The notes under the pieces: generated by a model | What the model was told of the DNA's origin: nothing | Database searches by the model: none | Seen by the model: the letters and a program-made list of their open reading frames with translations, nothing else | Part shown: piece after piece, positions 45,076 through 53,651 of the stretch | Layout of the letters: each line of letters opens with the position of its first letter | Position numbering within the stretch: position 1 is the first letter of the stretch | Origin: Ignavibacteria bacterium | GTDB taxonomy: Bacteria > Bacteroidota > Ignavibacteria > Tepidaquicellales > Tepidaquicellaceae | Length of the DNA stretch: 64,000 nucleotides | Reading direction: 5' to 3' | NCBI GenBank assembly: GCA_016719565.1 | Contig: JADJYU010000005.1 | Coordinates: forward strand, 434,001 to 498,000 | Program-made: the position numbers and the translations under genes

Positions 45076-48000
45076 TTTATAAGCATCATTCTCTTGATCT
45101 GACTAAAACCTTCACTCTCCAATTTGTAAAAGTAAATCCCGCTTGACAGATCCGAAGCGTTAAAATTATACTTATAAGTACCGGGCTGCAGATTTTCTTT
45201 TACTAATGTTGTAACTTCTTTACCAAGCACATCAAAGATCTTCAATGAAACAAATCCCGTTTTTGAAATTCCAAATTCTATATTTGTAACCGGATTAAAC
45301 GGATTCGGATAATTCTGTGACAAAGAATATTTATCCGGTATTACTGCATTAAGATTATTTGATATACCGGTAGTTCCGTTTATCTTCTGAATATTATCAA
45401 CATATAAATTATTTCCCCATGAACTGACAGCCTTAAACCGGATCCTGTTAACTCCCTGAGGCAGCGCATATTTTTTTGTAGCCCATTGTGACGCTGTTGG
45501 AACAAATAGTACCGTCGAAGGCGGAGCGGTAGCAAGCGGTCCTGAGGGTCCTCCGGCCAGTCCGATAAGTAATGAATAGCTGACACCCGCATTAGTTGAA
45601 GTTTCAATAATAAGTGAATCATATTCTTCCTCCCAGCATCTGTAAGCGTGGTCAAATATCAAAGAATCTCCTGTGACTGATTCTTCAAAAGGATTGGTTA
45701 TAAGAGACTGAGTGAAGCCGGGTAATGCATCCCAGAAATTAAATTTGGCTGAACCTGTTCCGATTCCATAGGCACTTACACCATGGCGTGACCAGAATTG
45801 TTCGCCTGTATATTCCAGATTCCAGAACAGAGGCGGAAATTCAGTCGCAACAAAATTCATACTGAGATAGAAAGTGGATATCTTAATTTTATTTAAAGAA
45901 GTGGAATCACGGATATGAAGATTAGAATTATCCTGAGCAAATATTCTGTAAAAAATTGAATCACCTGATATAACTTCAGAATTATGTGAATTGAATACAG
46001 CCTCAAAATTATCATCCCCTGTGTTAAACAGCTTAAAATGCTTAATAACAGAAGGAGTATTCTTATACCATCTTACCCATACCGAATCAATACCAACTGT
46101 ATCAGTTACAACAGATCTTATTTTATAAGGCCAGAGCTGAATGGGAATAACAGGAGTAACATTATGTGATATTGTCGGAGTTGTAACATCGCTGAATACA
46201 TTAAATGAAAAATATGTACCCGGAGCCAGTACAGGATAAGTCTTCGATACTCCGGTCAAGTCAGTTGCTTTAATAAAATATTTATATGTAGCCGCAGCGC
46301 CGTTTCCGGGAATGCTTGCCGTCCAGTTATTTCCTCCGCTGTTTGTCATTTGAATGCTGTCATATGAATTTCCTCTCGTCCAAAATAATTTTGTCCCGGC
46401 CGGATTGATAGCGCCGTTTACAGAAACAATAGAAGCGGTCACAGTGTAAGGACCAGACAAGTTATCATTATTTATCAGAGGAACATGATTAAAAGTAAAT
46501 CCTTTGCTGCCAAGAACGTATCTCACTGCATTGAAAGCATTTACTTTTCCGTAACCCATTTCATTGTTCCATGTGCGTCCCAGATCAGACAATGGTCCGG
46601 TTGTATTATAAGAATAATTCCCGGTCTTATCAGCGCTTCTATTTATATATTCACGGATTTTTTCCCAGCTCAATGTAGAATCTGCAGAAAGCATTAAAGC
46701 GATGACACCTGTAACGTTAGGGGCTGCGCTGGAAGTACCATTAAAATCAGGTATGTAATTTGAACCTGAATACCCGCCGGCTCCTGTTATATCCGTTGTA
46801 TAAACTTTGACAGACGGAGCTACTACATCAAGTCCAACGCCGTAATTGGCTCCCCACCATGGTTCATTATCACAGCTTACATTGCTTTTCCTTTGGTTAC
46901 ACGGACTCATTCCGCCAACACTTATTACATTCGGATTAGAAGCCGGATTTGAAACGGGTCCGTTTGAATTACCTGAAGCAAAGCAAAAAATCGTACCTTT
47001 GCCGTTTCTTCCCAAAGTAATGCCGTCAAATATTGCATTATCAATTCCGGAAGAAGGCGCACCGCCGCCCCATGAGTTAGAACTGATCCAGCTTCCGCTT
47101 TGCCATGAATAAATCAGTCCCTCTATGAGATCTTCAAAAGTTCCAAATCCGGTATTATCGAGTGATTTTATTGCAATCAGTTTACTGTTAGGTGCAACGC
47201 CTGATACCCCTGTTGAATTGTTTCCTGTTGCAGCAATAACTCCCGCACAGCAAGTACCATGTCCTTCATCATCGAAAGCATTATTACTGTTTGTAATAAA
47301 ATTAAATTGGGAGTTTGGCATTATATTTCCTCTGAGGTCCTCATGCAAAGTATCAATACCTGTATCCACTATTGCAATCTTTACACGATTGCTACCCAGT
47401 GTAATATTCCAGGCGCTGTCAAGCCGCATATCACATCCGGGAATTCCTGTTATTCCGCCGGGAACATTGTTTCCGGTATTTTTTAAAGCCCACTGCTGTG
47501 TAAACAGAGGATCATTCGGAACATAAGAAAGAAGATCTGTCATAAGGAAATTCGGCTCTGCATAATTTACCATTCCGCTTTCAAATATCTCATTTGCAGC
47601 ATCGATTGAAAAAATGTTCAGATTCGTTTTATAGACTTTCGATATTCCTCCTCTGAGATCAAGACTTTGTAAATAAATCAGTTTTTTACTTTGTTCAAAT
47701 GAATTGATCTGATTTTCCGTGACATTCGATTTATACTGAACTATGATCTCATTCTTTGCTGCAATTAAAGTATTCGGATTACCTTTACCTTCCGGCATTG
47801 TAAATACAGGCGCTACACTTTCGTAAAGTCCTGTGGATTTGAGATCTGCAATCAGCTCAGTTAATCTCTGCTTGTTCAGACTGACATTTAATTTGATAAA
47901 TTGATCTTTAACATTTGAATTAAAGTTGTCATAGCTGAATAACTGTCTGAAGCTTTGCGATGAGAGTATGAAATCATCTTTGGTCATTATATTATTCAGG

Positions 48001-48191
48001 CTTAGATATACATTCTCAGTATTCAGAATCAGATAATATGGAGAGTTATTATAATAATAATAACTTGTGATCTGATTGTTTTTTGAAACTGAGACATTCG
48101 GGAACAATGAAATTACAAATACAAAAGTTAAGAGCATTTTTAACCAACTTTGTTTGAGATTGATTACTGAAACCGTTAATTTTTCTTTCAT
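45072..48191 (-). CDS. Secreted subtilisin-like serine protease with T9SS sorting domain
   Basis: This 1039-residue S8 family protease has an N-terminal signal (about 14-36) and a pro-region (to about 225) with an inhibitor-I9-like stretch. The catalytic domain (about 240-560) has an intact triad: D276 (IVDTGID), H311 (GHGTCCAG) and S487 (NGTSSAAP). The oxyanion Asn is N408 (FASGNSNG). Ig-like and MAM/anchor-J-like domains follow (about 610-940; the latter has FPPLFW and ends in NNLYVDN). The last 80 residues are a T9SS type A C-terminal domain: SQNYPNPFNPVTNIEF, VSLKIFDVLGKEVTTL, GIYFYKLES and IKRMMLIK. It should be exported by the Sec pathway and then by T9SS to the surface. It is the only T9SS-CTD cargo in the window. 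The 131-residue mini-protein lies 33 bases upstream on the same strand, probably in one operon. Confidence 0.95.
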   Translation of the reverse strand: MKEKLTVSVINLKQSWLKMLLTFVFVISLFPNVSVSKNNQITSYYYYNNSPYYLILNTENVYLSLNNIMTKDDFILSSQSFRQLFSYDNFNSNVKDQFIKLNVSLNKQRLTELIADLKSTGLYESVAPVFTMPEGKGNPNTLIAAKNEIIVQYKSNVTENQINSFEQSKKLIYLQSLDLRGGISKVYKTNLNIFSIDAANEIFESGMVNYAEPNFLMTDLLSYVPNDPLFTQQWALKNTGNNVPGGITGIPGCDMRLDSAWNITLGSNRVKIAIVDTGIDTLHEDLRGNIMPNSQFNFITNSNNAFDDEGHGTCCAGVIAATGNNSTGVSGVAPNSKLIAIKSLDNTGFGTFEDLIEGLIYSWQSGSWISSNSWGGGAPSSGIDNAIFDGITLGRNGKGTIFCFASGNSNGPVSNPASNPNVISVGGMSPCNQRKSNVSCDNEPWWGANYGVGLDVVAPSVKVYTTDITGAGGYSGSNYIPDFNGTSSAAPNVTGVIALMLSADSTLSWEKIREYINRSADKTGNYSYNTTGPLSDLGRTWNNEMGYGKVNAFNAVRYVLGSKGFTFNHVPLINNDNLSGPYTVTASIVSVNGAINPAGTKLFWTRGNSYDSIQMTNSGGNNWTASIPGNGAAATYKYFIKATDLTGVSKTYPVLAPGTYFSFNVFSDVTTPTISHNVTPVIPIQLWPYKIRSVVTDTVGIDSVWVRWYKNTPSVIKHFKLFNTGDDNFEAVFNSHNSEVISGDSIFYRIFAQDNSNLHIRDSTSLNKIKISTFYLSMNFVATEFPPLFWNLEYTGEQFWSRHGVSAYGIGTGSAKFNFWDALPGFTQSLITNPFEESVTGDSLIFDHAYRCWEEEYDSLIIETSTNAGVSYSLLIGLAGGPSGPLATAPPSTVLFVPTASQWATKKYALPQGVNRIRFKAVSSWGNNLYVDNIQKINGTTGISNNLNAVIPDKYSLSQNYPNPFNPVTNIEFGISKTGFVSLKIFDVLGKEVTTLVKENLQPGTYKYNFNASDLSSGIYFYKLESEGFSQIKRMMLIK

Positions 48192-48224
48192 AATATTTTC
48201 TGTTTATTTTATATTTAAAATGTT

Positions 48225-48620
48225 TTAATTTTTTTTAGCTGACAGATTTAATTCTTTTGAATGAATTTTCATACCTTTATCATCATGGCTTTCATAGATA
48301 TCCATGATGTACCTGTCACTTTCATTGAAAATATTACCGGCGCATTTGTGATAAACAATATATGTTCCTGCCGTCATTTCATCCTGAACCAGCTCCTGAA
48401 CCGTATTGCCGGGAATGTCCGTTACTTTAATACTGACATAGCAATCTTCGGGTATGGTGAACTTCACCAGGACAACGTTTCCTATTTCCTCAGGTATTAA
48501 TTCCATTGAGTATTTCTCACTGTCCGTTGCCGGAGTCATGGTCTGACACAATGTTCCTGCATTTACATTCAGATGAAACAGCAGCGGTATCAGTACTGCT
48601 ATTAATTTTATTTTGTTCAT
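48225..48620 (-). CDS. Mini secreted protein resembling a free-standing T9SS C-terminal domain
   Basis: This 131-residue protein has a signal peptide (1-22, LLFHLNVNAG). The beta-rich domain carries VKFTIPEDCYVSIKVTDIPG, TVQELVQDEMTAGTYIVYH and a final strand KIHSKELNLSAKKN. The order of strands and the AGTY turn agree with the relatives at 39562 and 55454 and with the sorting domain of the subtilase, but this copy is the most diverged. AGGAT lies about eight bases before the ATG. The subtilase follows 33 bases downstream, so the two may be co-expressed. The divergent neighbour is SPYFN copy 9. Confidence 0.75.
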   Translation of the reverse strand: MNKIKLIAVLIPLLFHLNVNAGTLCQTMTPATDSEKYSMELIPEEIGNVVLVKFTIPEDCYVSIKVTDIPGNTVQELVQDEMTAGTYIVYHKCAGNIFNESDRYIMDIYESHDDKGMKIHSKELNLSAKKN

Positions 48621-48673
48621 TTGACTATCCTTTCGTTTTTAGTTTAATTTTTTAGTTTGGGTATTTTAAATAA

Positions 48674-48733
48674 TAATCCTGCACACCGGTGATGCAATTA
48701 AGTAAACAAATTCGCGTACTCATTCACGGATCA
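48674..48733. repeat. 60-nt three-way-junction element, copy d (compensated)
   Basis: The outer stem has changed from CAGCCC/GGGCTG to TAATCC (48674-48679) with GGATCA (48728-48733). Three of six pairs changed on both sides (C-G to T-A, G-C to A-T, C-G to T-A), and one pair is lost. TGCA/TGCA keeps the first arm. The second arm is degenerate. Confidence 0.65.
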
Positions 48734-48784
48734 GTATTTATTTTTAAAGAACTGTTACAAAAATATATCCGGAAGTAAAACTAT

Positions 48785-48801
48785 CCAAAGAAACTTTTTG
48801 G
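48785..48801. promoter_or_regulatory. CAAAG box, near-palindromic
   Basis: CCAAAGAAACTTTTTGG has CCAAA and TTTGG half-sites and lies 178 bases before the ATG of SPYFN copy 9. It is identical to the box before the mini-protein at 55454-55864. Confidence 0.5.
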
Positions 48802-48963
48802 CGAGTTTCACGGATTGGCACTTACATATTTAATTAAAAAGTATTATTTTGTGCAGAATTTAAAACAATTATTTTGAAATCTTCTTAACAGTCATGTTTT
48901 AGATTGAGTATTTACACTTAGATAAATTTCTATAAAAATAAAGGAAGCTAAAATTTTACCCCA

Positions 48964-50475
48964 ATGCTAAAAAGCTCACTGCTCGAAATCATCCGGACTT
49001 TCACAAAACAGGAACTGATAAAGTTCGAAGACTTTGTCAGGTCGCCTTACCATAATAAAAAAGAAAATGTCGCTAAGCTATATGTTGAGATAAAGGAATA
49101 CGCTCCGGATTTTACGGATGCAAACCTTGAAAAGGAAAAGATCTGGGCCAAAGTGTTTCCGGGAAAGGAATATAATTATGGGATCATGAAGAATCTTATT
49201 CATGAACTTACCAAACTAAGTGAATCATTTATTACTATTGAATATTCATTTAATAAAAAACTGGAGACCAATATCGATCTATTGGCGGCATTAACGGAAA
49301 GACAGATCACAAAAGTTTTTTTAACAAAAACTGATATGCTCACAAAAATTTATGATAACCCAGATTTGAAAAACGAAAATTATTCTGTTGAAGAATATTA
49401 TGAATTCTTATACAGACTATATTATTTGAAATCATTTTATGAGTCGCATCATGACGTGGATTCCAAAGAATCATATGAAACTATATGCAGTCATATAGAA
49501 TATCTAATATATTCAGCAGTCATAACATTTTACAAATATTACAATAATTACCTCACGCGAATATATAAAAAGATTCCGGATAAAGTCAATGCAACCGAAA
49601 TATTCAACGCAGGTATGAATAATATTATTTCTAAATTATTAGAGAATGTGAAAGTAAAATCTGAAAAAGATTTTCTGATATTAAAATGTTTTCATGAAAT
49701 GAATATTGCAGTAGATACTAATGCGGACATAAACAGTTATTTTAATTTTAAAAAATCCTTGATTGATTGCTCAGAAATAATTCCAAAAGAAGATTTAAGA
49801 AATCTTCTAATTTGTTCAAACAATTCATTAAGAGACATTAAGAAACGTAATCCAGATTTGGAAATAAATTTCAGGAAGGAAATTTTGGGAAATTTTGATC
49901 TTATGATTGAAAATAACGTTTTCCTTGAATCAAGCGGATTTATAGAAGGGAGTTTATTCATAAATTATATTGAATATGCATTTTTCTTGAAGGACTATGA
50001 GAGAATTGAAATTCTTGCAAAAAAATTTGGTAATAAAATATCTGAAGGCACTAGAGAAAATGATAACATTTTCTCCCTTGCGCTGATTTGTTACGGGAAA
50101 AAAGAATATAATAAGTCACTTGAATATCTATCAAGGATCAATTATGACTATTTTTATATGAAACATATGGTTAAAAACATTCAAATCCTGAACTACTACG
50201 AGCTTAATGACTATATATCATTTAGCTATGTCGCTGACTCATACAGACATTTTATCTCAAAAAATAGATCCGTTACTTCAGATAACAAATCCATCTCAGC
50301 AGATCTCTGCAATAGTGTAAACAAATTGTTTAAGCTGAGAGAATCATTTGATAAATTTGAGCTGGAAAAATTCAGGAAAGAAAGTGAAAAAAGTAATGAA
50401 TGTGAACCAAGTTACAAGTATTGGATACTTGATAAAATATCAGAGATAGAAAAACAGTTAGCAGTTAACAGTTAA
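48964..50475 (+). CDS. SPYFN-family helical protein, copy 9
   Basis: This 503-residue protein starts at ATG 48964 (MLKSSLLEIIRTFTKQELIKF). The motif reads SPYHNKKENV. Its body is most like copy 11 (ITKVFLTKTDMLTKIYDNPDLK, RNDNIFSLALICYGKKEYNKSLEYLSRINYDYF), so copies 9/11 are one subfamily. The family end pattern is present (LNYYELNDYISFSYVADSYRHF, FKLRESFDKFEL, YKYWILDKISEIE). The last residues (QLAVNS) and the stop are coded by a TTAGCAG/TTAACAG heptamer array. It opens a run of four genes with gaps of only 56-79 bases, a likely operon driven from the divergent region shared with the mini-protein. Confidence 0.88.
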   Translation: MLKSSLLEIIRTFTKQELIKFEDFVRSPYHNKKENVAKLYVEIKEYAPDFTDANLEKEKIWAKVFPGKEYNYGIMKNLIHELTKLSESFITIEYSFNKKLETNIDLLAALTERQITKVFLTKTDMLTKIYDNPDLKNENYSVEEYYEFLYRLYYLKSFYESHHDVDSKESYETICSHIEYLIYSAVITFYKYYNNYLTRIYKKIPDKVNATEIFNAGMNNIISKLLENVKVKSEKDFLILKCFHEMNIAVDTNADINSYFNFKKSLIDCSEIIPKEDLRNLLICSNNSLRDIKKRNPDLEINFRKEILGNFDLMIENNVFLESSGFIEGSLFINYIEYAFFLKDYERIEILAKKFGNKISEGTRENDNIFSLALICYGKKEYNKSLEYLSRINYDYFYMKHMVKNIQILNYYELNDYISFSYVADSYRHFISKNRSVTSDNKSISADLCNSVNKLFKLRESFDKFELEKFRKESEKSNECEPSYKYWILDKISEIEKQLAVNS

Positions 50476-50531
50476 CAGTTAGCAGTTGAATTTATTTGAA
50501 ATTTGTAATTTGAAATTTATAATTTGAAATT
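50455..50531 (+). repeat. Two heptamer arrays between copies 9 and 10
   Basis: TTAGCAG/TTAACAG units (50455-50488) form the end of copy 9. ATTTGAA/ATTTGTA/ATTTATA units (50494-50531) run to the ATG of copy 10 with no ribosome-binding-site match in between. Confidence 0.85.
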
Positions 50532-52016
50532 ATGCTAAAAAGCTCACTGCTCGAAATCATCCGGACATTCACAAAACAGGAGCTGATAAAGTTTGAAGAC
50601 TTTGTCAGGTCGCCCTACTTTAATAAAAAGGAAAATGTAGCTAAGCTATATGTTGAGATAAAGAATTACGCTCCGGCTTTTACTGATGCAAACCTTGAAA
50701 AGGAAAAGATCTGGGCTAAAGTGTTTCCGGAAAAGGAATATAATTACGGCATTATGAAAAATCTGATCTTTGATCTGTATGGTCTGGCAGAAACTTTTGC
50801 TGTTGATCTTAAATTCAGAAAGGATCGGTTAAAATATGATGAGTATGTTTTAGATATGTCTCTGGAACGTGGATTAAATAAATCTTTTAAGATTAAATAT
50901 AATTCAATATTCAGGAGAGTAAGCGTTTATCCTGAAGGTTTGGGTAATTACAGTATAAATGAATATTGTGATTTTATGACCCGTATTCTTAACCTTAAAA
51001 ATAATTATGTTCTTGTTTCTGAAACTGAAAAGTGGTCATATGAACTTTATTTTGTTCGTGATTCTTTTTTTATTACGAGATTGCTGGTAACGTTGCTGGG
51101 TGCATATAATGATGTTCTTGTAATGCATAATAGCTTTAATACAGATGAACGAGAAAATCCGGTTTCCAAATTTTTGGAGGTGGTTTCCCCGGGAATAGAA
51201 TCAATTATTGAGTCGATCGGAAAATATTCTGAACTTAATTCCTCTTACTTAAGGATTCACTACCTGTTGTATTTGTCATTAAATGAAAAGACCGAACAGC
51301 GATATTATGATTTAAAAAAAATTGTTTTTAATAATTTGGATATTTTGCCTTATTCGGATAAGTTGGATTTGCATACTTGTCTCCTAAATGCGATATATAA
51401 TGTTAAGAGTACTTCGGTGATATTAGAAAAAGAAATTATTGAAATCATGGAATCTCAGGTTTCTCATAATGTCATACTTTTACCTGAAAGCAAAAGGATT
51501 CCCTTGATTATATTCACAAAATATATTGTAAATGCTTTTTTTCTTAATGATGCTCAAAGGATTAAATTATTTTCAAATCAATTTATTGACAAACTTGACC
51601 CGCAGTTTACAGAAAACATGAAAACCCTGGTTAATTTTCTGATCAGTTTCATTAATAAGAATTATGATGATGCACTGAGTTATTTATCACTCATAGCTGT
51701 GCCTTACCAAACGTTGAAAATTGATTTAAAACCATATAAAGCAATGTGTTTATATGAAATAAACAATTATGAAATGTTTTTGAATGAATTTGATAATCTA
51801 AAACACTTTAACAGGAACAATGAATTCATTAATGATAGTTATAAGAACATGCTTATCCGGTTTTACACTTTTGTTGACAGACTATATATTCAAAGACTGA
51901 CATTTGACAGATATGGTTTAAAGAGATTAAAAAATGATTTAGAAGATTTTGATAAAAACAAAGTATGGTTTTCTGAAAAAATTGAAGAGATTGAGAAGGC
52001 AAACTTAAATATTTAA
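50532..52016 (+). CDS. SPYFN-family helical protein, copy 10
   Basis: This 494-residue protein starts at ATG 50532. The first 95 residues are almost the same as copy 9 (DANLEKEKIWAKVFP, with EKEYNYGIMKNLIFDLYG). After LAETFAVDLKFRKDRLKYDEY the body switches to the copy 6/8 type (LRIHYLLYLSLNEKTEQRYYDLKK, MCLYEINNYEMFLNEFDNLKHF) and ends VWFSEKIEEIEKANLNI. The join between a copy 9-like start and a copy 8-like body suggests recombination or gene conversion at the N-terminal block. It is intact, whereas the two relatives of its body type are frameshifted. Its 3' end has no heptamer array, unlike its neighbours. Confidence 0.88.
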   Translation: MLKSSLLEIIRTFTKQELIKFEDFVRSPYFNKKENVAKLYVEIKNYAPAFTDANLEKEKIWAKVFPEKEYNYGIMKNLIFDLYGLAETFAVDLKFRKDRLKYDEYVLDMSLERGLNKSFKIKYNSIFRRVSVYPEGLGNYSINEYCDFMTRILNLKNNYVLVSETEKWSYELYFVRDSFFITRLLVTLLGAYNDVLVMHNSFNTDERENPVSKFLEVVSPGIESIIESIGKYSELNSSYLRIHYLLYLSLNEKTEQRYYDLKKIVFNNLDILPYSDKLDLHTCLLNAIYNVKSTSVILEKEIIEIMESQVSHNVILLPESKRIPLIIFTKYIVNAFFLNDAQRIKLFSNQFIDKLDPQFTENMKTLVNFLISFINKNYDDALSYLSLIAVPYQTLKIDLKPYKAMCLYEINNYEMFLNEFDNLKHFNRNNEFINDSYKNMLIRFYTFVDRLYIQRLTFDRYGLKRLKNDLEDFDKNKVWFSEKIEEIEKANLNI

Positions 52017-52095
52017 TAATATTATTATTTACATTTTTAATTCTAAAGATTTTCAAATTAATATTTCTTTAAATTGGCATTATTAATTTAAGATT

Positions 52096-53592
52096 ATGCT
52101 AAAAAGCTCATTAATCGAAATCATCCGGACTTTCACAAAACAGGAACTGATAAAGTTCGAGGACTTTGTCAGATCGCCTTATCTCAATAAAAAAGAGAAT
52201 GTAACTAAGTTATTTCTTGGGATAAAGAATTACGCACCGGAGTTTACTGATGGGAATCTTGATAAAGAAAAAATATGGATTAAGATTTTTTCGGGTAAGG
52301 AATATAATTACGGAATTATGAAAAATCTGATTCATGAACTTAACAAATTATGTGAATCATTTATTACTATCGAATTTACAAAAGATGATAAACTGGAAAA
52401 CAGTATCAATCTTTTGTCAGCATTACAGCATAGACAGGTCACAAAAGTATTTTCATCAAAGATTGACATGATTGAAAAAATTTATAATAATCCTGATTTA
52501 AAAAGCGAAAGATATGGTATTGAAAATTATTATGAATTCTTAGACAAACTATATTATCTGAAATCACAATATAACTGGCATCATAACATGAAATCGACAG
52601 CAGCATATGAATGTACAAGCCGGTGCACAGATTATCTATTATACTCAGCTATCATATATTTTTATAAATATTACAATAATTATCTCGCGCATAATAATAA
52701 AGAAGTTTGGAATAAATCAAATGCAGCCGACATATTTCTCGCAGGTCTGAATAATAATTTAATTTCTCAGTTATTAGAGAATGTGAAAGTTAAATCTGAA
52801 AGAGATTATCTGATATTAAAATGTTTTTATGATATGAATATTGCATTAAATGCTGATGCGGATATAAACAGTTATTTTAATTTTAAAAAATCTCTGCATG
52901 ATTGTGTGGGCATAATTCCAAAGGGAGATTTAAGGGATCTTCTGACCTGTTTAACAAACTCTTTGAGATACATTAATAATAGCAGTTCCGTTTCGGGAAT
53001 AAATTTAATTAAGGAAATTATGGAAAATTACAATCTTATGATTGAAAATAATATTTTCCTTGATGAAAACGGAATTATGGAAGGAAATTTATACATAATG
53101 TATAATGTGATTGCATTTGCACTTAAAGAACATGAGAGCATTGAAATTATTGTAAAAAAGTTTGGCAATAAAATACCTGAAGACAGGAGAGAAAATGATA
53201 ACAATTATTCGCAGTCACTGATATGTTACGCTAAAAATGAGTATTATAATTCACTTGAGTATCTTTCAAGGATCAACCATGATTTTTTTAATATGAAATA
53301 TTTGGTCAAAGATCTTCAAATGATGAATTATTATGAGCTTAATGACTACATATCATTCAACTATGTACTGGATTCATACAGGCATTTTTTAACTCAAAAT
53401 AAATCTGTCACTTCGTCAAACAAAACAATTACAGAAGATTACTTCAATAGTATAAACAAGTTATTTAAGCTGAGAGAATCATTTGATCAATTTGAACTGG
53501 ATAAACTAAGGAAGGAAGTAAAGGAAAATAGACCTAAAAACGGGTTTTGGATACTTGATAAAATATCAGAGCTGGAATCCGTTAATAGTTAA
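52096..53592 (+). CDS. SPYFN-family helical protein, copy 11
   Basis: This 498-residue protein starts at ATG 52096 (MLKSSLIEIIRTFTKQELIKF). It has SPYLNKKENVTKLF and an unusual FSGKEYNYGIMKNLIHELNK. Its body pairs with copy 9 (QVTKVFSSKIDMIEKIYNNPDL, ADINSYFNFKKSLHDCVGIIPK). The family end is FKLRESFDQFELDKLRKEV and GFWILDKISELES. The final VNS and stop come from a TTAATAG array. The order 9-type, 8-type, 9-type, then 12 suggests that a two-gene unit was duplicated. Confidence 0.88.
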   Translation: MLKSSLIEIIRTFTKQELIKFEDFVRSPYLNKKENVTKLFLGIKNYAPEFTDGNLDKEKIWIKIFSGKEYNYGIMKNLIHELNKLCESFITIEFTKDDKLENSINLLSALQHRQVTKVFSSKIDMIEKIYNNPDLKSERYGIENYYEFLDKLYYLKSQYNWHHNMKSTAAYECTSRCTDYLLYSAIIYFYKYYNNYLAHNNKEVWNKSNAADIFLAGLNNNLISQLLENVKVKSERDYLILKCFYDMNIALNADADINSYFNFKKSLHDCVGIIPKGDLRDLLTCLTNSLRYINNSSSVSGINLIKEIMENYNLMIENNIFLDENGIMEGNLYIMYNVIAFALKEHESIEIIVKKFGNKIPEDRRENDNNYSQSLICYAKNEYYNSLEYLSRINHDFFNMKYLVKDLQMMNYYELNDYISFNYVLDSYRHFLTQNKSVTSSNKTITEDYFNSINKLFKLRESFDQFELDKLRKEVKENRPKNGFWILDKISELESVNS

Positions 53593-53613
53593 TAGTTAAT
53601 ACTTAGTATTTAG
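53581..53613 (+). repeat. TTAATAG heptamer array ending copy 11
   Basis: Three TTAATAG units plus degenerate ones overlap the last three codons and provide the stop (53590-53592). Confidence 0.85.
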
Positions 53614-53651
53614 TAAAATTCACTTTTCACGCTAGACAATTAAAATAAATT

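Larger units (their letters stand above)
48621..48963. other. Divergent promoter region, partly a duplicate of 39982-40214
   Basis: The 343 bases hold no gene. Junction element copy d lies near the mini-protein side. From 48780 to 48963 the sequence is nearly identical to 40030-40214 upstream of SPYFN copy 6, including CCAAAGAAACTTTTT and TTAAAAAGTATTATTTTGTG. Compared with the copy 6 region, the junction element looks like an insertion between box and mini-protein. Confidence 0.7.

Noticed and set aside
47125..47526. A plus-strand open frame of 133 codons opposite the subtilase
   Set aside because: It lies antisense to the catalytic domain of an intact protease and has low-complexity composition with no recognisable family.
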